From: an uncultured Ruminococcus sp.
Lineage (GTDB): Bacteria > Bacillota > Clostridia > Oscillospirales > Ruminococcaceae
Assembly (NCBI GenBank): GCA_900539095.1
Contig: UQAR01000002.1
Coordinates: 1 to 64,000 of the forward strand
DNA: 64,000 nucleotides
Direction: 5' to 3'
Made by a program: the position numbers and the translations under genes. Of the stretch, positions 24,426 through 32,899 are shown piece by piece. How positions within the stretch are numbered: the stretch's first letter is position 1; every line of letters begins with the position of its first letter. The notes under the pieces were generated by a model. That model ran no database searches, was not told the origin of the DNA, and was given only the letters and a program-made list of their open reading frames with translations.

Positions 24426-25021
24426 TGTTTTCAAAGATTTCTAGACGGATCGCTGATGCTCTGGCAGAATCGCAAAATGCGGACGCTGGATCACGGGAGC
24501 TGTATTTATATGGCATAGAGCAGGGGTTAACAATGGCTCTTAACATAGTGACCACTCTCGTGATCGGTCTGCTTTTTGGTATGGTTTGGCAGATAGTTCT
24601 GTTCATGGCGGCGTATATACCGCTAAGGAGCTATTGCGGCGGCGTTCATGCAAAAACGCCACAGAGGTGTTATGTATTTTCCGTGCTGCTGCTCATAGGG
24701 GCGGAGCTTGTTATAAAGTATTATGCACCGACTTTTGCAGTGTTTCTCACGGCTTATATCCTTTCGGCTGTGCTTATAGCTGTTTTGTCGCCTGTGGAAG
24801 ACCCTAACAAGCCGCTGGACGAAGTTGAACACAGGGTCTATAAGAAAAGAACGTTCATAGTTTTGACAGCACAAACTGTAGTGCTTTGGCTCTTGTATCT
24901 GCTGGGACACAAAACTGCTGCGTTTTGTGTGCTGCTGGCAGTGGCTGTTCTGTCCGTGATGCTGATTTTAGGGCTGCTGAAAAATCACATTTTAAAATCG
25001 AGGTGTAAGCTTGCAAACTAG
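24425..25021 (+). CDS. agrB: AgrB-type autoinducer-processing membrane protease
   Basis: 198 residues with about five to six membrane helices. The catalytic signature RSYCGGVHAKTPQRC contains His75 and Cys82, with the same seven-residue spacing as His77/Cys84 of Staphylococcus aureus AgrB. AgrB is a cysteine endopeptidase that removes the AgrD C-terminal tail and forms the thiolactone ring. Translationally coupled to agrD. No AgrC-type kinase or AgrA regulator is adjacent, so receptor and response must lie elsewhere. Confidence 0.93.
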   Translation: MFSKISRRIADALAESQNADAGSRELYLYGIEQGLTMALNIVTTLVIGLLFGMVWQIVLFMAAYIPLRSYCGGVHAKTPQRCYVFSVLLLIGAELVIKYYAPTFAVFLTAYILSAVLIAVLSPVEDPNKPLDEVEHRVYKKRTFIVLTAQTVVLWLLYLLGHKTAAFCVLLAVAVLSVMLILGLLKNHILKSRCKLAN

Positions 25022-25238
25022 ATCTACTCATATTTTCAGATTTAATTGTACTAACGATCTTCGCAACATAGAAATAGAACGGCTGGTAAAGACTCTTGGC
25101 AACAACAACGTAGAAGTAGTAGATTACAAAACGGACGAGAAAAATCAATGTTATATCATAGTGTCATGCACTGACCGTGATTTCCAGAGGGTACAGAAAA
25201 CTATCCTCGGTCTGAACGGGTTCCAGTTGATGAAGTAA
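25011..25238 (+). CDS. Unknown small protein coupled to agrB
   Basis: 75 residues starting TTG 25011 with GAGGTG (25000-25005); the start overlaps the agrB end by 11 bases, so it is part of the agr transcript. The pattern strand (THIFRFNCT), helix (IEIERLVKTLG), strand (VEVVDYK), strand (CYIIVSCT), helix (DFQRVQKTIL), strand (FQLMK) suggests a beta-alpha-beta-beta-alpha-beta ferredoxin/ACT-like fold. I do not recognise the family. No signal peptide or membrane helix is seen. It could modulate AgrB or sense a ligand; that is speculation. Confidence 0.65.
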   Translation: MQTRSTHIFRFNCTNDLRNIEIERLVKTLGNNNVEVVDYKTDEKNQCYIIVSCTDRDFQRVQKTILGLNGFQLMK

Positions 25239-25249
25239 ATAAAATCCCC

Positions 25250-25290
25250 AAAGAACGGGCTGTGGAGAGATCTGCGGTTCGTTCTTTATT
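25250..25290 (+). terminator. Probable terminator of the agr transcript
   Basis: AAAGAACG (25250-25257) pairs with CGTTCTTT (25280-25287) around a 22-base loop that can fold further, followed by ATTTG. The U-tract is modest. Confidence 0.5.
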
Positions 25291-25318
25291 TGACTTATTT
25301 TTGTTTTAATGTTATAAT
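25290..25318 (+). promoter_or_regulatory. sigma-A promoter of the GNAT gene
   Basis: TTGACT (25290-25295), 17-bp spacer, TATAAT (25313-25318), 30 bp before the coding start. Confidence 0.8.
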
Positions 25319-25348
25319 CAAATTATATTCAATGAATGGAGAGATAAA

Positions 25349-25792
25349 ATGATAAGAAAATTCGTGCCTGAGGATAGGGAAGATTACATAAGATTTTCCA
25401 CGGAGTTTTACAATTCCTCCGCCGTGGATAAGCCTATCCCAAGAGAGCATTTTGAAAACGGCTTTGACGAAATGATGAGATCAGATGTGTATGTTCAGGG
25501 CTATATGCTTGTCTGCGAAGGAAAAAACGTTGGCTACTGCGTTACAATGAAAACCTATTCCGTTGAGGCAGGCGGCATAACGATATGGATAGACGAGCTT
25601 TTCGTGCTGGAGGAATACCGCTCAAAGGGTCTTGGCAGAGAGCTTTTTAAGTATATCGAAGAACATGGCGACAAAAAGCTCCGCCGTATCCGCCTTGAAG
25701 TTGAGCAGGAAAATGGCAGAGCTATCTCGCTTTATAAGAAAATGGGCTTTGACCCGGCACCCTATGACGGAATGTGGAAAACTATTTTATAG
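25349..25792 (+). CDS. GNAT-family N-acetyltransferase
   Basis: 147 residues covering one GNAT domain. IDELFVLEEYRSKGLGRELF contains the acetyl-CoA pyrophosphate-binding motif (shown as EYRSKGLGREL), and LEVEQENGRAISLYKKMGF is the C-terminal motif B. The acceptor is unknown. ATG 25349 with its own promoter. Its last 11 bases overlap tail-to-tail with the convergent ATPase gene. Confidence 0.88.
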   Translation: MIRKFVPEDREDYIRFSTEFYNSSAVDKPIPREHFENGFDEMMRSDVYVQGYMLVCEGKNVGYCVTMKTYSVEAGGITIWIDELFVLEEYRSKGLGRELFKYIEEHGDKKLRRIRLEVEQENGRAISLYKKMGFDPAPYDGMWKTIL

Positions 25793-26852
25793 TTCTTTCG
25801 TGTATCTCCCTTGAAATGCTGTCGCATACCTTGTCAAGGGCGGCGTGATCCATTGCGGCGATATAATATTTTTCTATCTCGTCATGGACCTGCTTTGCTT
25901 TCTTTATGCCTGAATAAACCTCTTCTGCAAGGTCGGTGGCAGTGACTTTATCTAATCTCAGTCTTGTTTTCAGGGCTGAGATCTTTTTCTTGTCATAAAA
26001 TCTGCTCATGTTAATGGCTTTTTCAAAGCTGTCAAGCTTGCTTATCGGCGAGTTTATCACAAATGCAATGCCTGCCTCAGGTATGAGAAGATGCTCATAC
26101 AGGGTGTTCCCAAAGAGGATAGCAGGGCAGAGGATAACGTCATAGCTGCGTTTTACAGCCTGCTGTGACATCAGGGTAACGAATCTGTGGGAGGCTGCGT
26201 AGTAATCGTCATTCATTGCGAACACGTCAAGGTAGCTGTCGAGAGTTGAAAGCTGTGTCATGCAGCCGTATTCTGTAAGGGCTGTAAGCTGTCTGAGATC
26301 GGTCTTGCCGCTGCCTGAGCCTTTTTTGCTGAGCAGTCTTTTGGCAAAACGCTCTGCAAACCCTTTCAGCTTATCTTCAAGCAGGCAGCTTTCGCCGCAG
26401 TTGAATGTGTCAAAGCAGACATTTGAAAGTGCAGTGGTGAACCTTTTGCTCCTTGCAAGCAGTGACTTGTTTTTGTCTGTGACCTCGATTATCTCAGATT
26501 TGAAAGCCTTCAGCTTTTTCTCGTCCCAGAACTCGCCGAGGTTGATTATCTTCTGACAAACTCCAGGATAGGAACACTCCATAACGTGTGGTGCGGTGCC
26601 GTCGCAGATGATAGCTTTTGATGTGTGAAGAACTATGGCATCAAGTGAGGCAGGGTCTGATGAGCAGTAGAACCTTGTGACCTCTTCGGTAGGCTCGAAC
26701 TCAGCGGCTATCTTTTTCATCAGCGAGGATTTTCCCGTTCCCGCACCGCCTTTAAGTATGAATGTGAAATAGTCCTTATTAGCCATTATCTTGCCAAATT
26801 CAGTGGAAAATCCGTTCTGCGTCATTGCACCTAAAAAATATTTTTCTGACAT
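25782..26852 (-). CDS. P-loop ATPase, PRK06851-like
   Basis: 356 residues. KGGAGTGKSSLMKKIA near residue 35 is a clear Walker A; SSDPASLDAIVLHTSKAII follows (in parts: SSDPASLDAI, DGTAPHVME). This N-terminal order is that of the PRK06851 family, NTPases of unknown function widespread in Firmicutes. ATG 26852 follows GGAGG. No partner gene in the neighbourhood suggests its role. Confidence 0.75.
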   Translation of the reverse strand: MSEKYFLGAMTQNGFSTEFGKIMANKDYFTFILKGGAGTGKSSLMKKIAAEFEPTEEVTRFYCSSDPASLDAIVLHTSKAIICDGTAPHVMECSYPGVCQKIINLGEFWDEKKLKAFKSEIIEVTDKNKSLLARSKRFTTALSNVCFDTFNCGESCLLEDKLKGFAERFAKRLLSKKGSGSGKTDLRQLTALTEYGCMTQLSTLDSYLDVFAMNDDYYAASHRFVTLMSQQAVKRSYDVILCPAILFGNTLYEHLLIPEAGIAFVINSPISKLDSFEKAINMSRFYDKKKISALKTRLRLDKVTATDLAEEVYSGIKKAKQVHDEIEKYYIAAMDHAALDKVCDSISREIHERTIK

Positions 26853-26970
26853 AAAATATCCTCCATATCTGAAACGCCGGTTATTGGTTTTGCGTTTTCA
26901 ATTTTATAATATGTCAGAAAAAGCATGATTGTTCAAAAAATCTCAGCGGTTATCTGCTCAGGCAAAATAA

Positions 26971-27000
26971 AAAAGCTCCGCATAAAACGGAGCTTTTGTT
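26971..27000. terminator. Bidirectional hairpin terminator
   Basis: AAAAGCTCCG, loop CATAAAA, CGGAGCTTTT. It directly follows the esterase gene (-, stop at 27009) and precedes the promoter region of the ATPase gene. Confidence 0.85.
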
Positions 27001-27008
27001 TTGTTATA

Positions 27009-27842
27009 TCAAAGTCTGTGCACCCAGTCTATAGCAGCCTCTGCCCAGTGTGCCGCAACAGGCTGATAGTGACCTTCCCATGTGGCCGTGGTTTCGTCGC
27101 ACAATGCAAGTCCATGTCCGCCGTATTCGTAAATGTGGCTCTCAAAAGGAATGTGATATTTTGAAAGACTGCACATATACCAAAGCGAGTTCTCAACTCT
27201 TACACAGCCGTCGTCTGCACAGTGCCAAATAAATGTAGGCGGCGTGTTCTCAGACACTCTCTTTTCCATTGAAACAAGCTCTCTCAGCTCAGGTGACTTT
27301 TCTTCGCCGATAAGGTTGAGTATCGAGCCTTCGTGAGTGTATTCAGGGTCGGAAGTGATAACAGGATAGCCAAGTATCGAGCCGTTTACCTTGATGTCCT
27401 CAGGCTTGCAGCCAAGAGGCTTTGTAAGCAGTTCGCTGTTCCAGAAGTTTGCCATTGTTGCCGCAAGGTGTCCGCCTGCTGAAAAGCCGCACACGATTAT
27501 CTTGTCAGGGTCAATGTCAAATTTTTCTGCGTTATCTCTTACATACTTTACAGCTGCTGCACATTCCAAAACGTCTGTAGGGAATTTCTTTTTATAGCAT
27601 GAATATCTCAGCACGAATGAGCATATGCCTGCACCGAGAAATCTGAAAGCTATCGGCTCAGCCTCACGCTCAGAGCACCAGTCATATCCTCCGCCAGGGC
27701 AGATGATAACAGCCTTGTGTCTTTTTCTGCCTATCTCTTCTGTGAGCGTGTTGTAATAGCAGTCAAGCACAGGAGCACAGCCCTCGCCTGAAACGCCAGC
27801 CTTTTCATAATCTACTTTTATTTCTACTGTTTCTTTAAGCAT
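27009..27842 (-). CDS. Alpha/beta hydrolase, acetyl-esterase-like
   Basis: 277 residues. AVIICPGGGYDWCSEREAE is the oxyanion loop of BD-FAE/acetyl xylan esterase-like enzymes, GFSAGGHLAA holds the nucleophile Ser, PPTFIWHCADDGCV the acid, and GGHGLALCD the catalytic His. No signal peptide, so intracellular. It may deacetylate oligosaccharides; a GH2 glycosidase is encoded nearby (29065-31782), but on a separate transcript. Located 18 bases after the VanY-like gene, probably in one operon. Confidence 0.82.
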   Translation of the reverse strand: MLKETVEIKVDYEKAGVSGEGCAPVLDCYYNTLTEEIGRKRHKAVIICPGGGYDWCSEREAEPIAFRFLGAGICSFVLRYSCYKKKFPTDVLECAAAVKYVRDNAEKFDIDPDKIIVCGFSAGGHLAATMANFWNSELLTKPLGCKPEDIKVNGSILGYPVITSDPEYTHEGSILNLIGEEKSPELRELVSMEKRVSENTPPTFIWHCADDGCVRVENSLWYMCSLSKYHIPFESHIYEYGGHGLALCDETTATWEGHYQPVAAHWAEAAIDWVHRL

Positions 27843-27860
27843 TTTCTTTCCTCCGGAAAT

Positions 27861-28874
27861 TTATTCTGTAGCTGCCTGCTCGTCAGTTTGTGAAGAAGAG
27901 TCAGCAGGTGCTGCATTATCTGTCATGTTTACGCAGACGATATAACCGTCAACGTTGTTGCCTGAAATGGTGTTCGGGCGTTCGTTGTTGCTGTCATCAA
28001 GTGGAACAGGCACGTTTGTCGTACTGCCCTTGTCGGCGGCAACGTAGTAAACTGAATACTCAGTGTCGTCAAAAGCCGTGAATGTAAGCGGCTTTTCAAA
28101 TGTATAATCCTTGACAAAGTCTATGTATTCTTCAAGGCAAAGCTTGTTCGCTGTCATTATCTCAGCGTGAGGTATTCCCACATATCTGAAATGATAAGCC
28201 ATAGGGCTAACGCCTGTTACGTCAGCTTTATCCTCAGGGTATCTGAGAACAAGACCGTATTTCCAGCAGTTCTCGGATATCCAGCTGTAGTCGCCCTCTC
28301 CTGTGAACTCAGGATAAGAGCCTGTGTTTGCGTCATAAAGATGCAGGTCGAAAGCAAGACCAGTGTCATGCTCATAGCAAGCTGATGAACTGTCTTCATC
28401 ATCGTCCGCAGGCATAGCTGTGTTTATCATAAGAGTTGAAAGACGCTTTGCACTGTAAAAGTCGCAGCCCATTTTGTTGAATGCCTTAAAAGTTTCAGCC
28501 TTGGCTGTCAGCTCGGTGCTGCTTGTGGACATTATCTGACTGCCGTTGCCGTCAAAGAGGTATGAGTATACCGTGTCGGTGTTGTTCACAGTTCCTGAGA
28601 ACTTGTGGTCGCCGTTCACAAGAACAAGGTCGCCGTTTGAAACGTCAGTCTTGTTTGTTTTTGTAACATACATATAATTGCCCGTAAGCTTTTTCACAGG
28701 CTTTTTACTGCTGCTGTCAGATGTGACCGCAGAGGAGCTTGACGAGCTGTCAGCAGTTTTCTTTTTGTTGTCAGTCTTTGAGCTGCAAGATGTAGATATG
28801 GCAAGGATAAGCAAAAGCAGTATGGCAAGAGCCGCTGCAATATTTTTGTATTTATATCGTTTTACTTTTGGCAT
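27861..28874 (-). CDS. VanY-type D-Ala-D-Ala carboxypeptidase-like exported protein
   Basis: 337 residues. The N-terminus has a membrane segment (AAALAILLLLILAIS) with STSC just after; a lipobox is possible but poor. A Ser-rich linker follows. The peptidase signature includes HDTGLAFDLHL (metal-binding His and Asp), a W...KYGLVLRYP segment and YHFRYVG (third metal ligand His). These are the motifs of the VanY/peptidase M15B family that trims peptidoglycan stem peptides. The C-terminal 90 residues are not conserved in VanY. Nothing indicates vancomycin resistance: no vanHAX-like genes are present. Confidence 0.82.
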   Translation of the reverse strand: MPKVKRYKYKNIAAALAILLLLILAISTSCSSKTDNKKKTADSSSSSSAVTSDSSSKKPVKKLTGNYMYVTKTNKTDVSNGDLVLVNGDHKFSGTVNNTDTVYSYLFDGNGSQIMSTSSTELTAKAETFKAFNKMGCDFYSAKRLSTLMINTAMPADDDEDSSSACYEHDTGLAFDLHLYDANTGSYPEFTGEGDYSWISENCWKYGLVLRYPEDKADVTGVSPMAYHFRYVGIPHAEIMTANKLCLEEYIDFVKDYTFEKPLTFTAFDDTEYSVYYVAADKGSTTNVPVPLDDSNNERPNTISGNNVDGYIVCVNMTDNAAPADSSSQTDEQAATE

Positions 28875-28907
28875 TTTACATCACCTTCCTGTATAACATA
28901 CGTCTAA

Positions 28908-28936
28908 ATTATAACACATTTTCGCTGATAAGTGAA
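28908..28936 (-). promoter_or_regulatory. Promoter of the VanY-like/esterase pair
   Basis: On the minus strand TTCACT (28936-28931), 17-bp spacer, TATAAT (28913-28908), 34 bp before the coding start. Confidence 0.7.
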
Positions 28937-29010
28937 CCATATGCAGCCGCAGTGTCGGTACTTTTGTTACAACAGACAAATGTTCGGCGGACGTTTTATG
29001 CAACTAGCAC

Positions 29011-29050
29011 AAACAAAAATCGGGCTGCACCGTAAATCGGCACAGCCCGA
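29011..29050 (-). terminator. Terminator of the GH2 gene
   Basis: On the minus strand TCGGGCTG (29050-29043) pairs with CAGCCCGA (29027-29020), followed by TTTTTGTTT. It lies 15 bases after the GH2 stop codon. Confidence 0.8.
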
Positions 29051-29064
29051 CAAAAAGCGTTATA

Positions 29065-31782
29065 TCAGTTTCTCACATAGTCGATAACAGACTTTATAAA
29101 CGCACGTCCCTCAGGGGAATGGGAAAGCTTTTCAAAGTCGCAGGAGCATACTACCACCTTGCCGCCGTCCTTTTCATACTCATAGAGAAGTGAAAGGTCA
29201 TGGTTGCGGTCGAAGTTGTCGATAGTTCTCACGATAACGTTTTTCTCGCCCTTGAAGTCGTCAAGGATAATAGAGCGTGAGTTCTGAACTATCTCCCACC
29301 ACTGCGGCGTGGAGTATTTCTCACCTGCAAAGCCTGCAAGTGCAGGGTGGTCGGTGTCGATAAGAAGTCCCATTGTGCCCACAGGGTCAGGCTTTTTCAT
29401 CATCTGTGAAATGATGCAGAACATATGATAGCACCAGAAGTCCTGACAATAGAATCCTTCGATAGAGTTTTCAAGCTTTGAAAGGTCAGGGAGGATAAGC
29501 ACGGTCTTGCCCTGTTTCAACAGGCTCTCAGCCTCATCGTTCACCTCGTCGAAAATGTACGCACCGCTTATGTCGGTCTTTTCAACGGCAGGTATCACCC
29601 AAAGGTCATAATGATTGTGAATGTCAGTGCCCTCTATCTCAAGTGAAAGCACAGCCTTTGTGTTCTTTTCGACTTGTGGGAAAGTGAACTCTGCGTTGCA
29701 AATGTCGGTGTAATTGCCCTCTGATACAAAATCTTTTTCCACCTTGCCGATTACTTCGCCGCTTTCAAGAGCGAGGGTGCAGATAAGTTTGCCGCCTTTA
29801 AGCTCAGGTCTGTAATTGCAAAGCTCTGCGTGTGCCTTAAAGCTGATGCCTGCCTCGAAAACATAGCTGTCAAAGCGTGCCATTACAACGGCGTCATTGC
29901 AGAACTCTCTCCATTCGCTGTCGGTGATAAGCCCCTTGCTGTCCATGAATGCGTCAAGCACGCCCACAAGTGCAGTGCCCTGACCGCTGAAATCTTGGAT
30001 ATCGAGTATCTGGAAACCGCCCAGCAGTCTTGAACGGAAAACAGCCTCCATTTCTTCTTTATAGCACTGTACAGCAAGCTTTCCTGAGCATTTGAAATAA
30101 TCCTCAGCCAGCGGCAAAAGACCCTTTTTTTCAAGTCTTTCTCTGAATATCTCGAAGTTTCTCGCTTTAAGAGAGCCTGTGTATTTTTCTATCTCCTTGA
30201 AGTTCGGATAGGTTTCATACTGACCAATCTCGTGTGTAACGATGGGCACTTCAGGGATAAAGTCAGCGTCAGCTTCACTTGCTTTGACTGTTTTCATGGT
30301 CGTGCCGTACTGTATCTGAACAGTGCCGTCCTCAGAAACTTCTGTGGAGCTTGCCTGTTTTTGCGGTCTTATAATGCTGTCATAATCATGATTTGCCGCA
30401 GGCTTATCAGTCTGAATATGACCGAGAGGAGCGTCACACATTGCGTATGAGCCTCTTATGAGCCTGTCATTTGCAAGTCTTACGCCAACAAAGAAATCGT
30501 CGTTCTCAATAACGTTAGGGAACCACTGGAAATTGTTTGAGCCCTGCGTATAAAGATGTCTGCTGTCGAACTTCTTATAACCGCCTATGATATCGTTGAG
30601 TATCTTCTTTGAGCCCCAAAGCTCATTTCCCATTGACATCATGCAGTAAGAAGGGTGGTTGCCGAAGTATCTCAGCATATTGAAACCCTCTTCAACAAGG
30701 AAATCCTGTTCCTCTTGGTTGTGGTTCTCCTCGCCCTCTTCTGTGATAGTTCCCCAGAAAGGCAGCTGTGGCTCCATATAGATTCCAAGCATATCCGCAG
30801 CGATAAAAGCAGCCTCAGGCGGGCAGCAGGTGTGATAACGATAGTGGTTCATGCCGTAGGACTTTGATATTTTCATTACCCTCAGCCACTCGTCAAGGTC
30901 GGTAGGAGCAAAGGCGGTCTTAGGGAATATCATGCCGTCATGCTTTCCTCTGAGGAAAGTTTTTTCGCCGTTTATGGTGAATTTTCCGCCCTCAGTCCTG
31001 AACTCACGCATACCGATGATATGCTCGCTCACGTCGCCGTCGATATCTATTTTCAGCTTGTAGAGGTTAGGCTCGTGCTCGCTCCAAAGCAGGCAATCGT
31101 CACCCATTTTGTATACAGCGTCAAGCTTGCCGTCTTTGTATTCAAAGCTCTGCACCACAGGAGTGTGGCTTTTTTTGCTGTTGAAACTCTCTGCACTTAT
31201 GACAGCTTTGCCGCCTTTTCCACCTGTTATGTCAGCCGTGACCCTGACGGTCTTGCTGTGGATATCGCACCAAAGCATAGCATTTTCAGCGTGTACATTC
31301 TTGTAGCCGATAAGCTCTATCCTGCCTGTGATACCGTTCCAGTTGGTCTGGGTGTCCGGGGAAGTCAGATGTCCGCCCTTGGTCTTGTAGCCAACATTTG
31401 AAACGCAGATAGTCACCTCATGCACGCCTGTGCCGATATGCCCAGTCAGGTCATAGATGTGAGGGGTGCAAAGGCTCTCTTGTCTGCCTATTTTTTTGCC
31501 GTCTATATAAAGTTCAGTTATTCTTGTTCTTTCAAGATAGAGTTTAAGATTTTCGCATTCAAGAGAAGAGAAGTCAACGTTTTTTCTGAACCATGCAAAG
31601 CCTTCAAATTTGTATGTGTCTGTAAGAAAGCCTGTTTCTCTCTCTTCGTTATACTCGCCCTTTTTAGCGTTGGAAGTGGTGTTCGGGAGGTTTATGGTGT
31701 CGTTGAAAACAAGGTCAGTACCCTTACAATCCTTGTCAAGACACAGCTGCCACTCTCCGCTGAGGTCAAGCTTGTTTATCAT
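29065..31782 (-). CDS. Glycoside hydrolase family 2 enzyme
   Basis: 905 residues, no signal peptide (cytoplasmic). The N-terminal jelly-roll sugar-binding domain (LSGEWQL...AWFRKNVDF) and an Ig-like domain precede the TIM barrel: FLRGKHDGMIFP, YRYHTCCPPEAAFIAADMLG, acid/base Glu in MSMGNELWG and nucleophile Glu in THEIGQYETYP. A C-terminal domain of about 300 residues follows. The family holds beta-galactosidases, mannosidases, glucuronidases and arabinofuranosidases; the sequence does not let me choose. Monocistronic, with its own promoter and terminator, as expected of a gut or plant-polymer degrader. Confidence 0.88.
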   Translation of the reverse strand: MINKLDLSGEWQLCLDKDCKGTDLVFNDTINLPNTTSNAKKGEYNEERETGFLTDTYKFEGFAWFRKNVDFSSLECENLKLYLERTRITELYIDGKKIGRQESLCTPHIYDLTGHIGTGVHEVTICVSNVGYKTKGGHLTSPDTQTNWNGITGRIELIGYKNVHAENAMLWCDIHSKTVRVTADITGGKGGKAVISAESFNSKKSHTPVVQSFEYKDGKLDAVYKMGDDCLLWSEHEPNLYKLKIDIDGDVSEHIIGMREFRTEGGKFTINGEKTFLRGKHDGMIFPKTAFAPTDLDEWLRVMKISKSYGMNHYRYHTCCPPEAAFIAADMLGIYMEPQLPFWGTITEEGEENHNQEEQDFLVEEGFNMLRYFGNHPSYCMMSMGNELWGSKKILNDIIGGYKKFDSRHLYTQGSNNFQWFPNVIENDDFFVGVRLANDRLIRGSYAMCDAPLGHIQTDKPAANHDYDSIIRPQKQASSTEVSEDGTVQIQYGTTMKTVKASEADADFIPEVPIVTHEIGQYETYPNFKEIEKYTGSLKARNFEIFRERLEKKGLLPLAEDYFKCSGKLAVQCYKEEMEAVFRSRLLGGFQILDIQDFSGQGTALVGVLDAFMDSKGLITDSEWREFCNDAVVMARFDSYVFEAGISFKAHAELCNYRPELKGGKLICTLALESGEVIGKVEKDFVSEGNYTDICNAEFTFPQVEKNTKAVLSLEIEGTDIHNHYDLWVIPAVEKTDISGAYIFDEVNDEAESLLKQGKTVLILPDLSKLENSIEGFYCQDFWCYHMFCIISQMMKKPDPVGTMGLLIDTDHPALAGFAGEKYSTPQWWEIVQNSRSIILDDFKGEKNVIVRTIDNFDRNHDLSLLYEYEKDGGKVVVCSCDFEKLSHSPEGRAFIKSVIDYVRN

Positions 31783-31820
31783 TAAGCAGCATTCCTTTCA
31801 AGTTCAAATTTTCAATATTC

Positions 31821-31849
31821 ATTATAACATATGGTCTTGCCCATTTCAA
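31821..31849 (-). promoter_or_regulatory. sigma-A promoter of the GH2 gene
   Basis: On the minus strand TTGAAA (31849-31844), 17-bp spacer, TATAAT (31826-31821). Confidence 0.75.
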
Positions 31850-31889
31850 CCGAAATCGTTTGATTTAACCAAAATGCTATAAAATTTTG

Positions 31890-31918
31890 TTGTTTTTAAC
31901 AATAAAATATGATACAAT
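31890..31918 (+). promoter_or_regulatory. Promoter of dprA
   Basis: TTGTTT (31890-31895), 17-bp spacer, TACAAT (31913-31918), 40 bp before dprA; divergent from the GH2 promoter. Confidence 0.6.
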
Positions 31919-31957
31919 AAGATTAAAAGAAATCTGCCGACGAGGGGAGCTGTTAAA

Positions 31958-32845
31958 ATGATCGAAAATACAGACAGAAAGCTGTTGTGGCTGTGGCTAG
32001 ATGTGGCGTTTGGACCTGCGGACAAGCGTTTGTGGGACGTTATGTCTTATTATGACAGCCTTGAAGAAATGTGTGATGACCTGTTGTCCCTCCGCTGTGG
32101 ATATGTCACTCAGCAGGAGGCGGAAAAGATAGCTTGCTGTACGTTCTTTCAGGCAAAGCAGGTGACAGAGTATTGCGAGAAAAAGGGCATTTATATCCTT
32201 ACCCCTGACGATCCGCTGTATCCTGAGCGGCTGAGAAGGATAGACTGTCCGCCTGCGGTGCTTTTCTGCTGTGGTGATGTGAGCTGCCTGAGCCTTGAAA
32301 AGAGCGTCGCTGTTATTGGAACGAGAGAACCAAGCGATTATTCTATCGGCGTGGCGGAAGAGTTCACAGGCTGGCTTGCAGAGCGTGGGGTCAATATCAT
32401 AAGCGGCTTTGCTATGGGTATCGACACTGCCGCACATCGCAGTGCAATGCGTGCAGGCGGTAGCACGGTGGCTGTCATGGGCTGCGGACTGGAATATGAC
32501 TATCCCCGTGGCAGGTCAGGTTTCAAGCGTGAGATAGCCACACACGGCGTTGCGGTGTCTGAATTTTTCCCGCAGGCAAGACCGGCACCGGAGAACTTTC
32601 GCATAAGAAACCGCATCGTTTCGGCACTTTCGCAGGGCGTACTGGTAATAGAGGCAGGCATACGCAGCGGCACGCTGAACACGGTTGGTCACGCTCTTTC
32701 ACAGAACAAGGACGTTTTCGTTATTCCGCCTCATGATATTTTCAGCGAAAAATATGCAGGGCAGTGCTCGCTGCTCCGTGACGGTGCAATAGAAGTCTAT
32801 TCACCGAAAGATATCCTCTATCTCCTTAACAAGGCAAAAATATAG
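31958..32845 (+). CDS. dprA: DNA processing protein DprA
   Basis: 295 residues. PDDPLYPERLR, VAVIGTREPSDYSIGV, SGFAMGIDTAAHRSAM, VMGCGLEYDYPR and EAGIRSGTLNT are the Rossmann-like DprA/Smf core. DprA loads RecA on incoming single-stranded DNA in natural transformation. The length stops at the Rossmann core, without the C-terminal winged helix seen in some members. ATG 31958 follows GGGGAGC. Confidence 0.93.
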   Translation: MIENTDRKLLWLWLDVAFGPADKRLWDVMSYYDSLEEMCDDLLSLRCGYVTQQEAEKIACCTFFQAKQVTEYCEKKGIYILTPDDPLYPERLRRIDCPPAVLFCCGDVSCLSLEKSVAVIGTREPSDYSIGVAEEFTGWLAERGVNIISGFAMGIDTAAHRSAMRAGGSTVAVMGCGLEYDYPRGRSGFKREIATHGVAVSEFFPQARPAPENFRIRNRIVSALSQGVLVIEAGIRSGTLNTVGHALSQNKDVFVIPPHDIFSEKYAGQCSLLRDGAIEVYSPKDILYLLNKAKI

Positions 32846-32846
32846 A

Positions 32847-32880
32847 AAAAAGGCTGCGACTTTTTGCCGCAGCCTTTTGT
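32847..32880. terminator. Bidirectional terminator between dprA and purA
   Basis: AAAAGGCTGCG, loop ACTTTTTGC, CGCAGCCTTTT, flanked by A- and T-runs, between convergent genes. Confidence 0.88.
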
Positions 32881-32899
32881 GATATCTTAAATTCTGAAA

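Noticed and set aside
27861..28874. Vancomycin resistance cluster
   Set aside because: A VanY-like peptidase alone, with no vanH/vanA/vanX or VanRS genes nearby, is an ordinary wall enzyme.
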